From Stentor coeruleus (lineage: Eukaryota; Ciliophora; Heterotrichea; Heterotrichida; Stentoridae), in assembly GCA_001970955.1 (NCBI GenBank), contig MPUH01000160.1, positions 1 through 64,000 on the forward strand: 64,000 nucleotides of DNA, written 5' to 3'. The notes under the pieces were generated by a model that saw nothing but the letters and a program-made list of their open reading frames with translations, ran no database searches and had not been told where the DNA came from. Shown here one piece after another: positions 1-10,815 of the stretch (its first letter is position 1; every line of letters begins with the position of its first letter). A program made the translations under genes and the position numbers.

Positions 1-1063
1 ACATTAAACGTTGAAAATAGGTTTTTATATCTTGAGGATCGTTAGAATTTATGATTTTCCATTCGAATTTCATGACAAGAGATGAAAGACGATTGTTTTG
101 ATAGTTTTGTTTTTCTAGTTCGTTTATCCAGCGTCTACAGACAATGTTAGCTACGATGATTTGCTCGGGGATATGCTTGTGGGGTTGATCTTTATAGTCT
201 TTGAGGAGGGATAAAGTGAATATTGCTTTGTAATGCTCGAAAAAGTCATCGTTGCCTTTGCTGTTTAAACGAAAACTTCTGGGGAAAAATGTGAGATGCC
301 CATTTTTTCGAGAGTTTGAAGGTTTTTTTATGTTTTCGTAGAGCTGCCATTTAACTGAAAGCTCGAAGTTCCTTGGGAAATGGTTGTAAAACTGCCAATC
401 GAGGAGGTTTTGGGGTAGTCTAGCATTTCTTGACCATTTAATATCAAAAAATATACTGTCTGGATCTTTGTTTTCTACCCACCCTCGCTGAAGAAGTGCT
501 TTACGGACATCTGGGTAGTTTCCTGCTATTATAAAAACTTTTACTTCTGTTGGAAGGTTGCTATTTATTTTCCAGATATCAAATGGGCTACAAAGATTTC
601 TATGAATTAAACCAGTGGAAGCTAAAGGAATTAATTCGGGGACTGAAAAAGTTGGGACTTTTAATACCAAGTTTGGTTTTGTTATTGTATAACAACTATT
701 TATAGTAGGGATTGTACTTCGGAGCATTTGTTTTTTTTCTCTTTCAAGACTTCTTTCCGATATTTTTTTCTTTTCAGATGTAATATATAAATCTCCTTGA
801 ATTATATGCTTAGAAGGCTTCTTTCGTGAATATAAAATATAAAATTTTCTTTTCCAGTTTTCATCAAAATCAAAACGTTTAGTTTCTAAGCCTATTCTTG
901 ACTGTGATTGAAGGTCGAATTGCTCGTTACTAGCTATAGTATATAAGCGCTTCTCAGGCTTTCTTAATTCTAAAAGTCTATCAAAATCATTTTTCATTCC
1001 TTTTCTTTTAGAAAAAATCTGTTGTCCACTTCTTGTAAAAGATAAACGTGCAGGTTCGTTCAT
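1..1063 (-). CDS. TTLL3/8-like tubulin (poly)glycylase, N-terminal part (runs off the window)
   Basis: An open frame of 354 codons runs from an ATG at 1063 to the left edge with no stop, so the C-terminal part lies outside the window. The middle carries YPDVRKALLQRGW, a short gap, then DIKW and NHFPRN; this block is typical of the region ahead of the ATP-grasp ligase domain in TTLL3/TTLL8 enzymes, which add glycine chains to tubulin in ciliary axonemes. The first 200 residues are basic and look disordered. The catalytic domain itself is not visible here, so activity cannot be judged. No intron is needed. Other TTLL subfamilies remain possible, but the NHFPR block favours the glycylase branch. 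The family role is established knowledge; its assignment here is by motif recognition. Confidence 0.78.
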   Translation of the reverse strand, partial: MNEPARLSFTRSGQQIFSKRKGMKNDFDRLLELRKPEKRLYTIASNEQFDLQSQSRIGLETKRFDFDENWKRKFYILYSRKKPSKHIIQGDLYITSEKKKISERSLEREKKQMLRSTIPTINSCYTITKPNLVLKVPTFSVPELIPLASTGLIHRNLCSPFDIWKINSNLPTEVKVFIIAGNYPDVRKALLQRGWVENKDPDSIFFDIKWSRNARLPQNLLDWQFYNHFPRNFELSVKWQLYENIKKPSNSRKNGHLTFFPRSFRLNSKGNDDFFEHYKAIFTLSLLKDYKDQPHKHIPEQIIVANIVCRRWINELEKQNYQNNRLSSLVMKFEWKIINSNDPQDIKTYFQRLM

Positions 1064-1419
1064 TAATAATTATAAAAAATATTGCATCTTATTATTTTCT
1101 TGACTAAACCGAAAAAGATTATTTTACTTAAACCATATATCCTAACGATTATCCAAATTTATTTCCCCTAAAAATAATCCTACTTAATTAAGAAATCTCA
1201 AAGTTTGAATAAAGTATTTAAATTCATCAATTTTGATTATTGATATCAAAAATCTTTATCAATAATTGATACATTAAATCTCATTATCTAAAAATCATAA
1301 TTTCCTAATTAAAACATCACCTCTCTCAAACCCATTAACTTTTCCTCAATCCAAACTACATAAAAAAATTTCCCCTCCTTATTATTCTTAATAAATCCTA
1401 CATTATTATTTTTTTCCCT
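1064..1419. other. Intergenic, tandem minus-strand genes
   Basis: About 360 nt between the TTLL start and the stop of the next minus-strand gene. AT-rich, richer in C than G on the plus strand toward the right side, as expected downstream of a minus-strand gene. No ORF, repeat or RNA gene seen. Confidence 0.6.
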
Positions 1420-4275
1420 CTAATATCTACTTCCTTCTATATCTATAGCTGCTTTAATCTGACTTAGCGAACTTGAGAAATCTTTTCCTTTCAAATCAAT
1501 CATAACCCCATCATTATTTTCAATAAAAATTTCAAAATCCAAACCATACATATCCTCGCAGTTTACAAAAATCACTTTAAGTCCTTTAGGAAATACATCT
1601 TGAAGCGTACTCAAATTCCCAATACCTGATTGTTCATCTTCTTTCTTATAAATAACTACAATATAAGACTGTCTTCCTTGTATAACATCAGAACCTCCAA
1701 GTAATAAATCAATCCCCCTATGCATTAAATCAATTAAATTCTCATTATCATCAAAACTTTTACTTTGTATTATAATATTCTCCATATCCATACCAGGAAA
1801 ATCTCTTTCATGTAAATTCATAATTTTGTTTTTACAGTTTTTTGTTATTGCCCCAAGTTTTATATCAGTATTTTCAAATGCGGAATTAAAAAAACTTACT
1901 AATTGATTGTTTATAGGACTGTTATTTTTTAGTTCATATGCTAAACAGAAAAGAACACTTTTCTTTTCACATAAATATTTGTCGTATAGATTTTTTAGAT
2001 CTGGTGCTAAAGATATTATTCCAAATTTACTCATTATGTTATAAAGTTCTCTAACACATTCTTTACGTATAGATGGGTCGTAATAGTTTCCTGATTCCTA
2101 TATAAAAATTACAAGGGCTAATGTGAAATCTAATGCTGCTTTTTGGTACTTGTCATTATCTAATTCAATCATCCCTCGACGATATAGCATTCTTTGCATT
2201 AGGATATCTTTTTCAAATGTAATGTCTTTGACGTGAAAATGCGCGTTTTTATCAGTTTCAAAAATGTCGATTCCGATTTTTCTGAGTCTATTCACGTCGA
2301 TGTCCACTTCGATTTTTTTCTCGATATCAAGTTTCCAGAGTTCTTCGCTGACAATTTCTAAAAGCTCGTAAGAAGTGTGGAAATATTGTAGGGTTTGGTA
2401 TACTTCAGACATGTCAATTAATAATTTCAAATATCTTATGTAGTTGTTTCTTGAATTTTCATAATGTTGAAGTATACGAGTTTGAAGTTTTATTAATTCT
2501 TTCCACTTGTTTCTCATTTCTGATAAGTTTTCGCTTTCTCCTTTGTATTTCACATTCAAGGCCATACAGATCTGTTGTAGTCTTTCGCATATGGAATCTT
2601 TAACAAATTTTTTCTCATCAGCCCATGATTCTTTAAAATCATCTCTTTTATTTCTAAGCTGAGTTTTTTCTTCTTCAGTTAAATTTGTTTCTTCTTTCTC
2701 TTGACTTTCAATCTCCTCTAGAAGTTCTTCTAAAAAAAGTAATGCTTTACGATAGCATTCTTCAGCATCCCTATATTTTCCTTTAATAAAATGTGCATTT
2801 CCTAACAAGTTATAAATAATCGAAGTCCCACGTTTATTATCAATACTTTCAAACAGATCTTTAGCAGTTTCTAAATTCTTAACTCTAGTATCGAAAACTG
2901 GGTTTAAAAGAAAAGAAGGGTCAACAAAATTTTCTATAATTTGTATACGCCTTAAATTTTCTAATATTGAGTTGATTTGTGAATTAAACGATTTTTGTAT
3001 TGTATGAAGTGCAGGTTCATTATTAATTAAATAACCTGTTATAGATTCTAAAGGTTGGGTTACTCTATGAACAATAATCATAGCAAGTCTCCAAGCTGTA
3101 ACTAAAGTTAATATAAAGAAAATGCCAAATATGCAAGCTTGAATAATAGTTATTTTCAATAACTCGACTATAAATTCATCCCAAGAAGCTAAAATATCGC
3201 TTTCAGATCTTGAAACTCCAACTAAATAACTTGGTTCATTATTCCCACTTATTGTCATATTAATATTACTAAACCCAAAATACATATTCGTCCCATCTAT
3301 CGATGCTTTAAGTTTATCCGATGTTTTATTTGTAAAATTCTCTAACAATGGCATAACATTGTTTTGAAAATCAGTTTTTGCATTATTATTAGTTCCATAA
3401 AGCGCATTGTGAATAATTTTATTATCTCCTGAAAACTCTTCAGGCTGTTTATCAGAAACAAAAAGTGTCCATAAACCAAGATACTCCATAGCAAAAATAT
3501 CATAATCATTACTTTTGGCAATCATATCAAGTAAAAAACTCTGATTTAATCTACTAACCCCAGTTCCATAATCAAATTTGTTTTGCATAACTAATTGTCC
3601 ATCTTGATAATAAACAAGTAAATGTTTTAATTGAGTAATGTTTTTTAATATAGTATAACCTTCAGTACATATTGGATTATAATTTGTTGTATCTAATCCA
3701 CATATTCCTGAGTTATTAAAAATTCCTTGAATAAAACTCATATTCTGTAAAGGGTATAAATATTCTAATTGTGATGATTCTACTATAATACCTATTTGTT
3801 GAGTTATGTTTGTTGATTGGATAATTACTCGCATAAACGCATCAACAGTTTTAAAATCATCTGAGGGAATTTCATTATCACCTTTTATATAAACTGATGT
3901 ATTAAAATCAGGGAAATTGATGTTATTATAAGTATCAACAGCATTTACAAGTTTATATTCTTCTAAATTTTCTGCGGGGTAAATCTCACTGTCTATTAGT
4001 TTTTTATATATTTGACTAACGAAATTCATGTAAAACCATTGATTACTGAGAATTGATTGCATTTGGTTTGCCACTGCCTCTGCAAATGTTTGCATGAAGT
4101 CCAGCTCTTTTTCTGTTATATATGATTTAGTTTTGTCAAGCCATTTGTTTTGACTGATAAAAACAATTGCTATAACAAAGATTGTGCATATGATTATGCC
4201 AAGAACTAAAGGAATCAAAAGCACCATTTGAAGTTTTCTACCTATTGGTCTGCCTAATTTTCTTGGCTCTTCCAT
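1420..4275 (-). CDS. Membrane receptor: Cache-type sensor, TPR and VWA-like C-terminus
   Basis: Two open frames (2098-4275 and 1420-2034) join into one 946-residue protein when a 15-nt intron at 2098-2112 is removed; the spliced frame runs through without a break. Order: short basic cytoplasmic N-terminus, TM helix about 17-40, a long extracellular region about 41-365 of the dCache sensor type, second TM about 370-400, a HAMP-like linker, a helical region with a clear TPR (near 470-520, GKYRDAEECYRKALLFLEE), a long charged helical stretch, and a C-terminal alpha/beta domain (about 740-946) that looks VWA-like but lacks an obvious DxSxS metal site. It probably senses a small external ligand and passes the signal through TPR interactions. 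The Cache and VWA calls rest on pattern only. Confidence 0.72.
2098..2112 (-). other. 15-nt spliceosomal intron
   Basis: On the coding strand the sequence is GTAATTTTTATATAG: GT...AG, 15 nt, A at position 10. It contains a stop in frame; removal fuses the receptor and VWA-like frames through CTT|GAATCA. Confidence 0.9.
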
Positions 4276-4825
4276 TTTATATCTTCAAATAGAAATACTT
4301 AGGCATTTTAAGAAGAGGATTTTGGATAATTAGTTGATAGAAAGTACTGAAATTTTGATGAGATTTGAAATTAAAATTAATAGAAAAGAAGATTAATATC
4401 AGAATTTGTTTTGGTTTTATTTGTGATGTAAGGTTAGTTTTCTATTAGGAAATGCTAGGCTATTTATCGATAAAAAATTGATTTTGTATAAATTGTTTGC
4501 ATGTTTAGTGGGAATAATATAAAGTAAGTTTGAAAAGATATTATAAAAGCTATCATAAATTTAGCCAAACTAATAAAAACCTCTTAAAATCATCACCTTA
4601 TCCAAAGCCCTATAAAAAGTAAATCCTTAATAAAAACCATAACCAAAAACAGCAATCCTCTCTTATAAAACTAAACCCTTAAGTAAAATTTCCCATAATC
4701 CAAACAGCAATCATTCAAAATCACTCAAAATCCTCAACAATCCTCCTTTCCCCCAACATCCCAAAATATCAAAACCGCACTTCCTATCTAAAATCGATAA
4801 TTAACTAGAAACTAACATAATATAA
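4276..4825. other. Divergent promoter region
   Basis: 550 nt between two diverging starts. The left half is G/T/A-rich and nearly C-free on the plus strand, the right half A/C-rich and nearly G-free; the switch lies near 4560. No ORF or repeat seen. Confidence 0.6.
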
Positions 4826-5461
4826 ATGTGCAAGCTAAACCTTTTCTGCAAGCAGCCAGATGGGCACTGTACTTGTCATCAAAAAAATACCCAATCACTA
4901 TCAACTTCCAAACCTCATAGCGGTCTTCTCTGTTCAATCCTATCATTCATCAAAGATCAGCCTCAAATATTAGAATCCCTCTCCAAAGCAAGTAACATCC
5001 CAATTGAAAGTGTTTTATCTTCCTTTTCCTCAATGGAAAACCCTACAAATTCATTTCCCTCATCATCAATCAAGGAAAATACACTTGAAGTATCTGATTT
5101 CCAAGTCAATATTCTTAGTGATATTCCAAATAGAGTTGTTATTGGTAAAGGATTTTCTATGATGGCTGAAATTGTTGATAAAAACTTAGTAAAAATCGAC
5201 TTTAAAAGCCCAGAAACTTTTCAAGTGGTTGTTGTTGGGAAAAATGATGGCTTAGACAAATTAGTGGTTGGGGAAATAGAAACTTCAGGAGTAGCTTTTT
5301 TTAGGAAACTAGTTGTAAATGAAGAAATTTCAGACTGCTCATTGGTTGTTAGGATAAAGGGTAAGAGTGAAATTACTCAGTTTTGTCAGGATATTGAGAT
5401 AAGGTCGAAGACAAGCAAAAAAATTATAAAGAGGATGAAAACTCAAGAAATACTTGCTTAG
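4826..5461 (+). CDS. Unknown protein, 211 aa, Cys-rich N-terminus
   Basis: A 211-residue ORF ending in TAG, preceded by A/C-rich DNA as other plus-strand genes are. The N-terminus holds a small cysteine/histidine cluster (CKQPDGHCTCH) that could bind a metal. Residues 30-75 are Ser/Pro-rich. Residues 85-195 alternate short hydrophobic beta-like segments (VVVVGKNDG, KLVVNEE, CSLVVRIKG), suggesting one immunoglobulin-like beta domain, such as a filamin-type or adaptor fold. The tail is basic (KTSKKIIKRMK). I do not recognise the family. No signal peptide or TM segment. Confidence 0.65.
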   Translation: MCKLNLFCKQPDGHCTCHQKNTQSLSTSKPHSGLLCSILSFIKDQPQILESLSKASNIPIESVLSSFSSMENPTNSFPSSSIKENTLEVSDFQVNILSDIPNRVVIGKGFSMMAEIVDKNLVKIDFKSPETFQVVVVGKNDGLDKLVVGEIETSGVAFFRKLVVNEEISDCSLVVRIKGKSEITQFCQDIEIRSKTSKKIIKRMKTQEILA

Positions 5462-5918
5462 TGGATTAAGTAGGTTAAATTGATTTTGGTTAATATTGTA
5501 AATTAGGAGTTTTTTGGGTGTTAGGGTGTAGGAGTTGTTGATGTGGAAAGTTTGTGTGCATAAGAAAATTTTAGGATACAATTTAGATTTTAGGGTGAGT
5601 AGGTTGATTAGTATGAGAGTTGAAAGCAATTTAAGAATCTGTACTTTTGGCTATTGTTACCAAAATCGAGTTTATTATTTTGAAAATAATAATTCGATAT
5701 GCAATTTTTTAGAGTATATGTGACATGCTGATTTGGAATTAGAATTTATACACATCAAAAGCTTAATATATACAAAATAACATAAAATTTCCAACATAAT
5801 TAAATTTCTTACTGATCCAAAATTAAACATAAAACCAAAATTTATCAGAAATCATATTAAATATAAACATTCATTACTCATATAATAATATAATCATCTT
5901 TATATCTTTACATAATAA

Positions 5919-7022
5919 ATGGCAAAACGGATCATACTATTCTTACCTTTTACTTTAGCAATCCTCTGTTCAGAATTAGATATAGGTACAGACATAGACA
6001 AAATAGGTAATATCATCCAAGAAGGTGTTATACAAGCCGGATGGAGTTATTCTGATGCTTCATACAAATCATCTCCACCAGAAGGTGAAATTTATTTCTA
6101 CGTCAAAGGTCTTGATCTTCTTGGACCAACTTTTGAAGTCACAGAATTTCATCATGATGACGAATATAAAGATGATGAACACAAATGGGTTTTTATGAAC
6201 ATAACCATAGATGAAAAAATTGATGGACTTTTCAAAGATATCAGAGCCTATAAAGTTATACAAGAATGTGTTGATCGTGATGGAGGTACTACAATTAAAA
6301 TGAATATAACTTTTAAAGCTATTACCTGTGATCCTGTAACTATAAATTGGCTTAAAGTATGTGGAGAGCCTACAAAGACTAAAGATGGTTTAAATATTGG
6401 ATTTAGTAAAACTTCATCAGAAATAGTATCAGGAGGTATTGTGACTAAAAATTTTGATGGGAATATAAAAAATAAAAATTATATTGTGCAAAATGAAGAA
6501 ATTACGACAAGTATTTTTATGTATAATGTGAATTTATTTGATAAAGTGTTTTTTAAAGAACCTTATATTATTACGGATCATGAAGTGTTATATCCTACTA
6601 TTTCTGGGAGTATGGCTAAGAGTGGATGGCTTGAAGGAGAACCGCTAGAACTTGTTATAACTTATAATTGCAAAGTTAAAAATGGATTTAAAGAAGAAAT
6701 TATACTTGTCTTGGAACTACCGTATTTTCATGATTTGGAAATCCATTTTTTTAAAATTTGCGGAGCTAAAGGGGATAGTGCAATATCTGTAAGCACAGTT
6801 TTTATAGTTTTCGGGGTTATTTGTGTTTGTCTTTATATATTTTTCAAGATTAGAGAATCTTCAATAGACTTTTCAACTCTTAAAGAAAATTTTTATGATT
6901 TATTGAATCGTTTTAGAAGATCTAAACCTTTAGCTCAAAGGCAAGAAGAACCTGAAGAAGCTGAAATAGATGACTTTGGTAAAATTGAAGTAAATGTTCA
7001 TACTTTATACGGAACCACTTAA
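5919..7022 (+). CDS. Type I membrane protein, unknown function
   Basis: A 367-residue ORF starting MAKRIILFLPFTLAILCS, a clear signal peptide. The lumenal or extracellular part (about 20-290) is beta-rich with several cysteines and N-glycosylation sequons (NIT, NMT-like sites). One TM helix lies at about 294-313 (VSTVFIVFGVICVCLYIFF), followed by a 50-residue acidic cytoplasmic tail. The layout is that of a cell-surface or ciliary single-pass protein. I do not recognise a named family. Confidence 0.7.
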   Translation: MAKRIILFLPFTLAILCSELDIGTDIDKIGNIIQEGVIQAGWSYSDASYKSSPPEGEIYFYVKGLDLLGPTFEVTEFHHDDEYKDDEHKWVFMNITIDEKIDGLFKDIRAYKVIQECVDRDGGTTIKMNITFKAITCDPVTINWLKVCGEPTKTKDGLNIGFSKTSSEIVSGGIVTKNFDGNIKNKNYIVQNEEITTSIFMYNVNLFDKVFFKEPYIITDHEVLYPTISGSMAKSGWLEGEPLELVITYNCKVKNGFKEEIILVLELPYFHDLEIHFFKICGAKGDSAISVSTVFIVFGVICVCLYIFFKIRESSIDFSTLKENFYDLLNRFRRSKPLAQRQEEPEEAEIDDFGKIEVNVHTLYGTT

Positions 7023-7185
7023 TCACAATGATAGCAAACCTAGATAAATTACTTCCTTTTAAGATTTTAGACATAAAAACTCCATAGTAAACTTTATATT
7101 TTATATTTCTTATAGTTAAAAATTATTTTCCTAAATTTTCAGTATTTAATTACATAAATTATTTCCCTTAATAAAAAACTAAATA

Positions 7186-8349
7186 TTAAACTAAAAGATC
7201 TAAAATTAACTCAACAAAGAAAGATGCACCAATCATCATAGCCCGTTCATCAATATCAAAACTAGGCGAATGTATCGAGTTCTCACATCCAGTACTCAAC
7301 ATAAAAAAAGACCCCGGCTTCCTATTAGTCAAATACGAAAAGTCTTCACCAATCATAGGACTAACACTATCACGAGTAGCTTCAGGGGCAATTTTCCTTA
7401 ACACCTTCAGCGCTTTTTCATTACATTCCGAATTATTTTCAATCGGATAATACAATTCAATAATCTTAAAATCAATCTTACAATTCTGCTCAATTTCAAT
7501 CCCTTTACAAATTGCCGTGATTCTATCAAATATCAAATCCCTCACATTTTTTTCAAAAGTCCTCACAGTCCCTTTAAGTTTACAAATAGCTGGGACTGCA
7601 TTATTAGCTTCACCAGCATTAAAAGATGTAACACTAATCACAGCTCTATCTTTATTACTAACATTTCTTGACATAATAGTCTGTAATTGAAGTATAAGAT
7701 CAGCTCCAATAGTAACTGGATTATTTGTATCAGCAGACATATGTCCTCCTTTACCATTTATAACAATATCAAAGAAATCAGTAAAACAAGAAACATATTT
7801 ATCAGGGAAAAGATAATCGCCAAGTTTTCCATGATTAGAAATATGTATTCCATAAACTTGATCAACAAGAGGTTCAGTGTCTAATACAGGATATTTTGGA
7901 TCATTAATCATTTCTCTAGCTCCATGGCCACCTTCTTCTGCTGGTTGGAATAAAAATTTTACTGAGCCTTTGAGATGATCTTTATGGCGTGATAGAACTT
8001 TTGCTGCTGTTAAAAGCATGGCTATATGAGAATCATGACCACATGCATGCATTTTTCCTGGGATTTTGGATTTGTATGGAACATTGTTTGCTTCTTCTAT
8101 TGGGAGACAGTCCATATCAGCTCTTAGAAGAATACAAGGACCAGTTGAGTTGTTTATTACTCCGACTACACCTGATTGACCTACTTCTGTATGAACTTCT
8201 AGATTTAAACTGGTTAAATAGTCTGAAACTAGTTTGGATGTTATTGGAAGGTCGAAATTGATCTCTGGGTACATGTGAATTGTTCTTCTTAACCCGACCA
8301 TTTCTTCAAAGAGTTCTTGGACTTCTGGGTGTATGTTGAACTTTTCCAT
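7186..8349 (-). CDS. M20D amidohydrolase (ILR1/hippurate hydrolase-like)
   Basis: A 387-residue protein, close to the usual length of the family. Motifs in order: LRADMDCLPI, the metal-ligand block MHACGHDSHIAML (Cys and His ligands), FQPAEEGGHGA with the catalytic Glu pair, an internal GKGGHMS of the dimerisation domain, and a late MIGEDFSY. This is the peptidase M20 subfamily D signature, shared by IAA-amino-acid hydrolases, hippurate hydrolases and N-acyl amino acid amidohydrolases. All ligand residues look intact, so an active dinuclear metalloenzyme that cleaves N-acyl amino acids is likely. No signal peptide, hence cytosolic. The substrate cannot be told from sequence. Confidence 0.93.
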   Translation of the reverse strand: MEKFNIHPEVQELFEEMVGLRRTIHMYPEINFDLPITSKLVSDYLTSLNLEVHTEVGQSGVVGVINNSTGPCILLRADMDCLPIEEANNVPYKSKIPGKMHACGHDSHIAMLLTAAKVLSRHKDHLKGSVKFLFQPAEEGGHGAREMINDPKYPVLDTEPLVDQVYGIHISNHGKLGDYLFPDKYVSCFTDFFDIVINGKGGHMSADTNNPVTIGADLILQLQTIMSRNVSNKDRAVISVTSFNAGEANNAVPAICKLKGTVRTFEKNVRDLIFDRITAICKGIEIEQNCKIDFKIIELYYPIENNSECNEKALKVLRKIAPEATRDSVSPMIGEDFSYLTNRKPGSFFMLSTGCENSIHSPSFDIDERAMMIGASFFVELILDLLV

Positions 8350-8564
8350 AGTTTTATTATGAGGAATCCATTAATTTTTTGATGAATTAGTTAAGATGTG
8401 CGTGTTCTAAGAATTTTAGGATTAGTTAAAGATTAAGAGTTTTTAGAGAGATTTTGGTAGATAATATATAAGGTTGTTATAAGAGTTTTTTTGAAGGTAT
8501 TATATAAGCTTACTATAAGTTTTTATAAGCCTTACCTTAAAAATAAATGATAATATTTAAGTAT

Positions 8565-8891
8565 ATGGGGATTGAGTTTGAAGAAATAAAGCCTGGGATA
8601 AGTGAACAAGTACCAAAAAAAGGACAAAGAGTCCAAATACACTATGAAGGGTTCTTAGAAAATGGTGCGAAATTTGACTCGAGTAGAGCTCGGGGATTAA
8701 CTTTTACATTCAAACTTGGTGCTAGAGAAGTGATAAAAGGTTGGGATGAAGCAGTAGCTCGAATGTGTAAAGGGCAAATATCAAAAGTTACTCTAACTCC
8801 AGATTATGCTTATGGTAGTATAGGAGTTCCAGGTGCTATTCCTCCAAATTCAATAGTATTATTTTTTATTGAATTAATAAACTTCTTCTAA
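8565..8891 (+). CDS. FKBP12-like peptidyl-prolyl cis-trans isomerase
   Basis: A single FKBP domain of 108 residues. An in-frame ATG lies 18 nt upstream at 8547, but the family begins MG(V/I).. like the sequence from 8565 (MGIEFEEIKPG), so I chose 8565. Typical motifs: VQIHYEGFLENGAKFDSS, EVIKGWDEAVARM, TPDYAYGSIGVPGAIPPNS. Pocket aromatics (Y, F, W, Y) are present, so it should be an active isomerase and could bind FK506-type ligands. It ends in FFIELINFF where human FKBP12 has a similar last strand. Divergent from the amidohydrolase gene, 215 nt apart. Confidence 0.95.
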   Translation: MGIEFEEIKPGISEQVPKKGQRVQIHYEGFLENGAKFDSSRARGLTFTFKLGAREVIKGWDEAVARMCKGQISKVTLTPDYAYGSIGVPGAIPPNSIVLFFIELINFF

Positions 8892-9233
8892 AATTCTAAC
8901 AATACTTATTAACCTTAGTAATCAACTCATTTACCTTTGTCTTGATTATAAATTTTTAACTAAATAAAAATCAGAGTTTTAGACATCAGTCAAGCACATT
9001 TAATAACTTCAATATATCATAAAATATAATAAAAATCACATTAAATATAAGAAATTTAGTATTGAAATTAACTAAGATTATTTTAATATCATTAAGAAAA
9101 AAAATACTGGATTCGTGTCAGATTATATATTATATTTGATTAGGATTTATAAGAAAATAAAGATTTAGTTTTTATATATTTATCGATATTTAGGATGAAA
9201 TTATGATTATAAGAACTAGTTTATATTTTTATT
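8892..9233 (+). other. Intergenic, tandem plus-strand genes
   Basis: About 340 nt, AT-rich, A/C-leaning on the left then T-rich. No ORF, repeat or RNA recognised. Confidence 0.5.
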
Positions 9234-9434
9234 ATGGAAAGAGATAGCAGTAATTCTGTCAGTAAGGATAGTAGTAAGTTCTCTCCTGAAGATGTTAGCT
9301 CGATTAATAATGCCTTACTGTATATATGCTGCCCTATGCAGATGGCTGATAGTTTAGGTCAACCTTTGAACCAACAAACAAATGAGGCTAAGCCTTTTTT
9401 ATCATCTATGCCTGAGGAAGAAGAAAAAAACTAG
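9234..9434 (+). CDS. Small ORF, 66 aa, uncertain gene
   Basis: A short ORF rich in Ser at the start and acidic at the end (PEEEEKN), ending in TAG. The middle NALLYICCPMQMADSL could be one amphipathic helix. Support is contextual: the flank after the stop is G/T-rich, as after other plus-strand genes, and the codon mix is unlike the surrounding AT-rich DNA. It could be a last exon or a false ORF. No function is proposed. Confidence 0.42.
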   Translation: MERDSSNSVSKDSSKFSPEDVSSINNALLYICCPMQMADSLGQPLNQQTNEAKPFLSSMPEEEEKN

Positions 9435-9882
9435 TTTATGAGTAATTCAAATATTTAGAATGTTAATTCTAATTAAGATTTTGTAAATAATCTATTATAG
9501 GATTGATGAAGCTTTTATTGAATTTTGGTACTGAATTAAAGTTTGGGGTTTATATTTTGAAATGGTTTATAAGTTTCAAGATATTTCAGATGGTTGTTTA
9601 AAAATATTCATATCACAAATCCATATAAAAACCCAATTTCATGACAAGAATTTTTTATATCTTAGCCTATACACTCAACCAATTCTAAACCCATAAACCT
9701 ACCTATTATCCATACAAATTCCTTCACCCCTCACTCCCTATCAATCTTTTCTAACATAAATTCAAGTTTATTTTAAATCAAAACTTCTAAAAATATATTC
9801 AAACTAACATAATTCCTGATTACATAAAATATCGAATACAAAATATATCAAAATCTTATAATCTACTTTTCTCTAAGTTTAA
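9435..9882. other. Convergent intergenic region
   Basis: 450 nt between two converging stops. G/T-rich to about 9600, then A/C-rich on the plus strand, the skew pattern seen in other convergent gaps. Nothing else seen. Confidence 0.5.
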
Positions 9883-10263
9883 TTAGTATATTGCAGACTT
9901 AAGCATGAGCCAGTCTTCACGATATCTCATTGGTAATCCAATGAAATCCACAAAATATTTACTATGCTTAGCAATATCCCCACTTTCAAGTTGTCTCATA
10001 TAATTTTCAAGTGCAGCACGTCGGCTTTCAATATCTTGTTCAGTAAAAAGCCTTAAAAATTGTTTGATTTTTTTCTTTTTTGGAAATGATGGCAAATCAG
10101 CTCCTGTGTTTTTTTGGACAACTTTCATCACTCTATGAAGTTCTAAGAATTCTGAATACCTTTTTTGGATTGTACTTGACCAGTCTTTGTATTGAATATT
10201 CAGGTTAAAAATGTAGTGCTTTTGGTCGGAGAGGTGCTCATAAGATATAATACTTAAATTCAT
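9883..10263 (-). CDS. PX-domain phosphoinositide-binding protein
   Basis: A 126-residue protein that is almost entirely one PX domain: beta strands with a YEHLSDQKHYIFNLNI-type opening, the conserved QKRYSEFLELHRVMK block (Arg and Tyr of the lipid pocket), a proline-containing LPSFPKKKK loop, and RRAALENYMRQL before FVDFIGLP. The PX fold binds PI3P and related lipids on endosomes. An ATG 45 nt further upstream (10308) would add a hydrophobic stretch that does not belong to a PX domain, so the start at 10263 is preferred. A stand-alone PX protein may act as a small sorting-nexin-like adaptor. Confidence 0.85.
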   Translation of the reverse strand: MNLSIISYEHLSDQKHYIFNLNIQYKDWSSTIQKRYSEFLELHRVMKVVQKNTGADLPSFPKKKKIKQFLRLFTEQDIESRRAALENYMRQLESGDIAKHSKYFVDFIGLPMRYREDWLMLKSAIY

Positions 10264-10815
10264 TATAAAATTACAAATGAAATAAGATATTAGGGTATAA
10301 GATTTCAATAGGAAAAATATTGGTTTTTTTTGATAAAGATAACTTTGGGTGAGGTTTAAGTATTTAAGGTTAAAAGATTTGGGTTTTAGTTTTGAAGAAA
10401 TGAAGGTTTATTTGATGATTAATAATAAATAAAAAGTTTTTATGGAAGATGAGATAGATGGAAGGAGGGTTTTTATTTTGTGTGAGGATTTAGGATATGT
10501 GATTTTATAATTTTGGTATTTATTTAGTAGTAATTTATTGATGGATTAGAGAATATAAAAATTTTATTGTAGGAAATAAATAGTAACAATATATATTTGA
10601 AGTTAAAAAACACTTAACCAAAAAATCCTTAACTATATTATAAAACTCATATCAACCTAATACATTCCCCAGCATTTTCATTCAAATCCAATTTGACTTA
10701 ATATAAAAACCTAAAACAGTATTCAATAATAATAATTCTTCATCATCATTAATAATCAAAATTTAAATACATTTTGCATTATCAAAATCGAAATTATGCC
10801 TGTTAATTAAAGAAA
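10264..10815. other. Intergenic, tandem minus-strand genes
   Basis: About 550 nt. G/T-rich and almost C-free from 10310 to 10600 (upstream of the PX gene), then A/C-rich to 10815 (downstream of the next minus-strand gene). No other feature found. Confidence 0.5.

Noticed and set aside
5339-5723. Short ORFs on both strands downstream of the 211-aa gene
   Set aside because: Low-complexity Leu/Ile/Asn or AT-rich readings without context; one ends in TGA, which no real gene here uses.
10500-10530. AATTTTGG as a possible Sm site of an snRNA
   Set aside because: A single short match in AT-rich DNA with no supporting hairpins or promoter.
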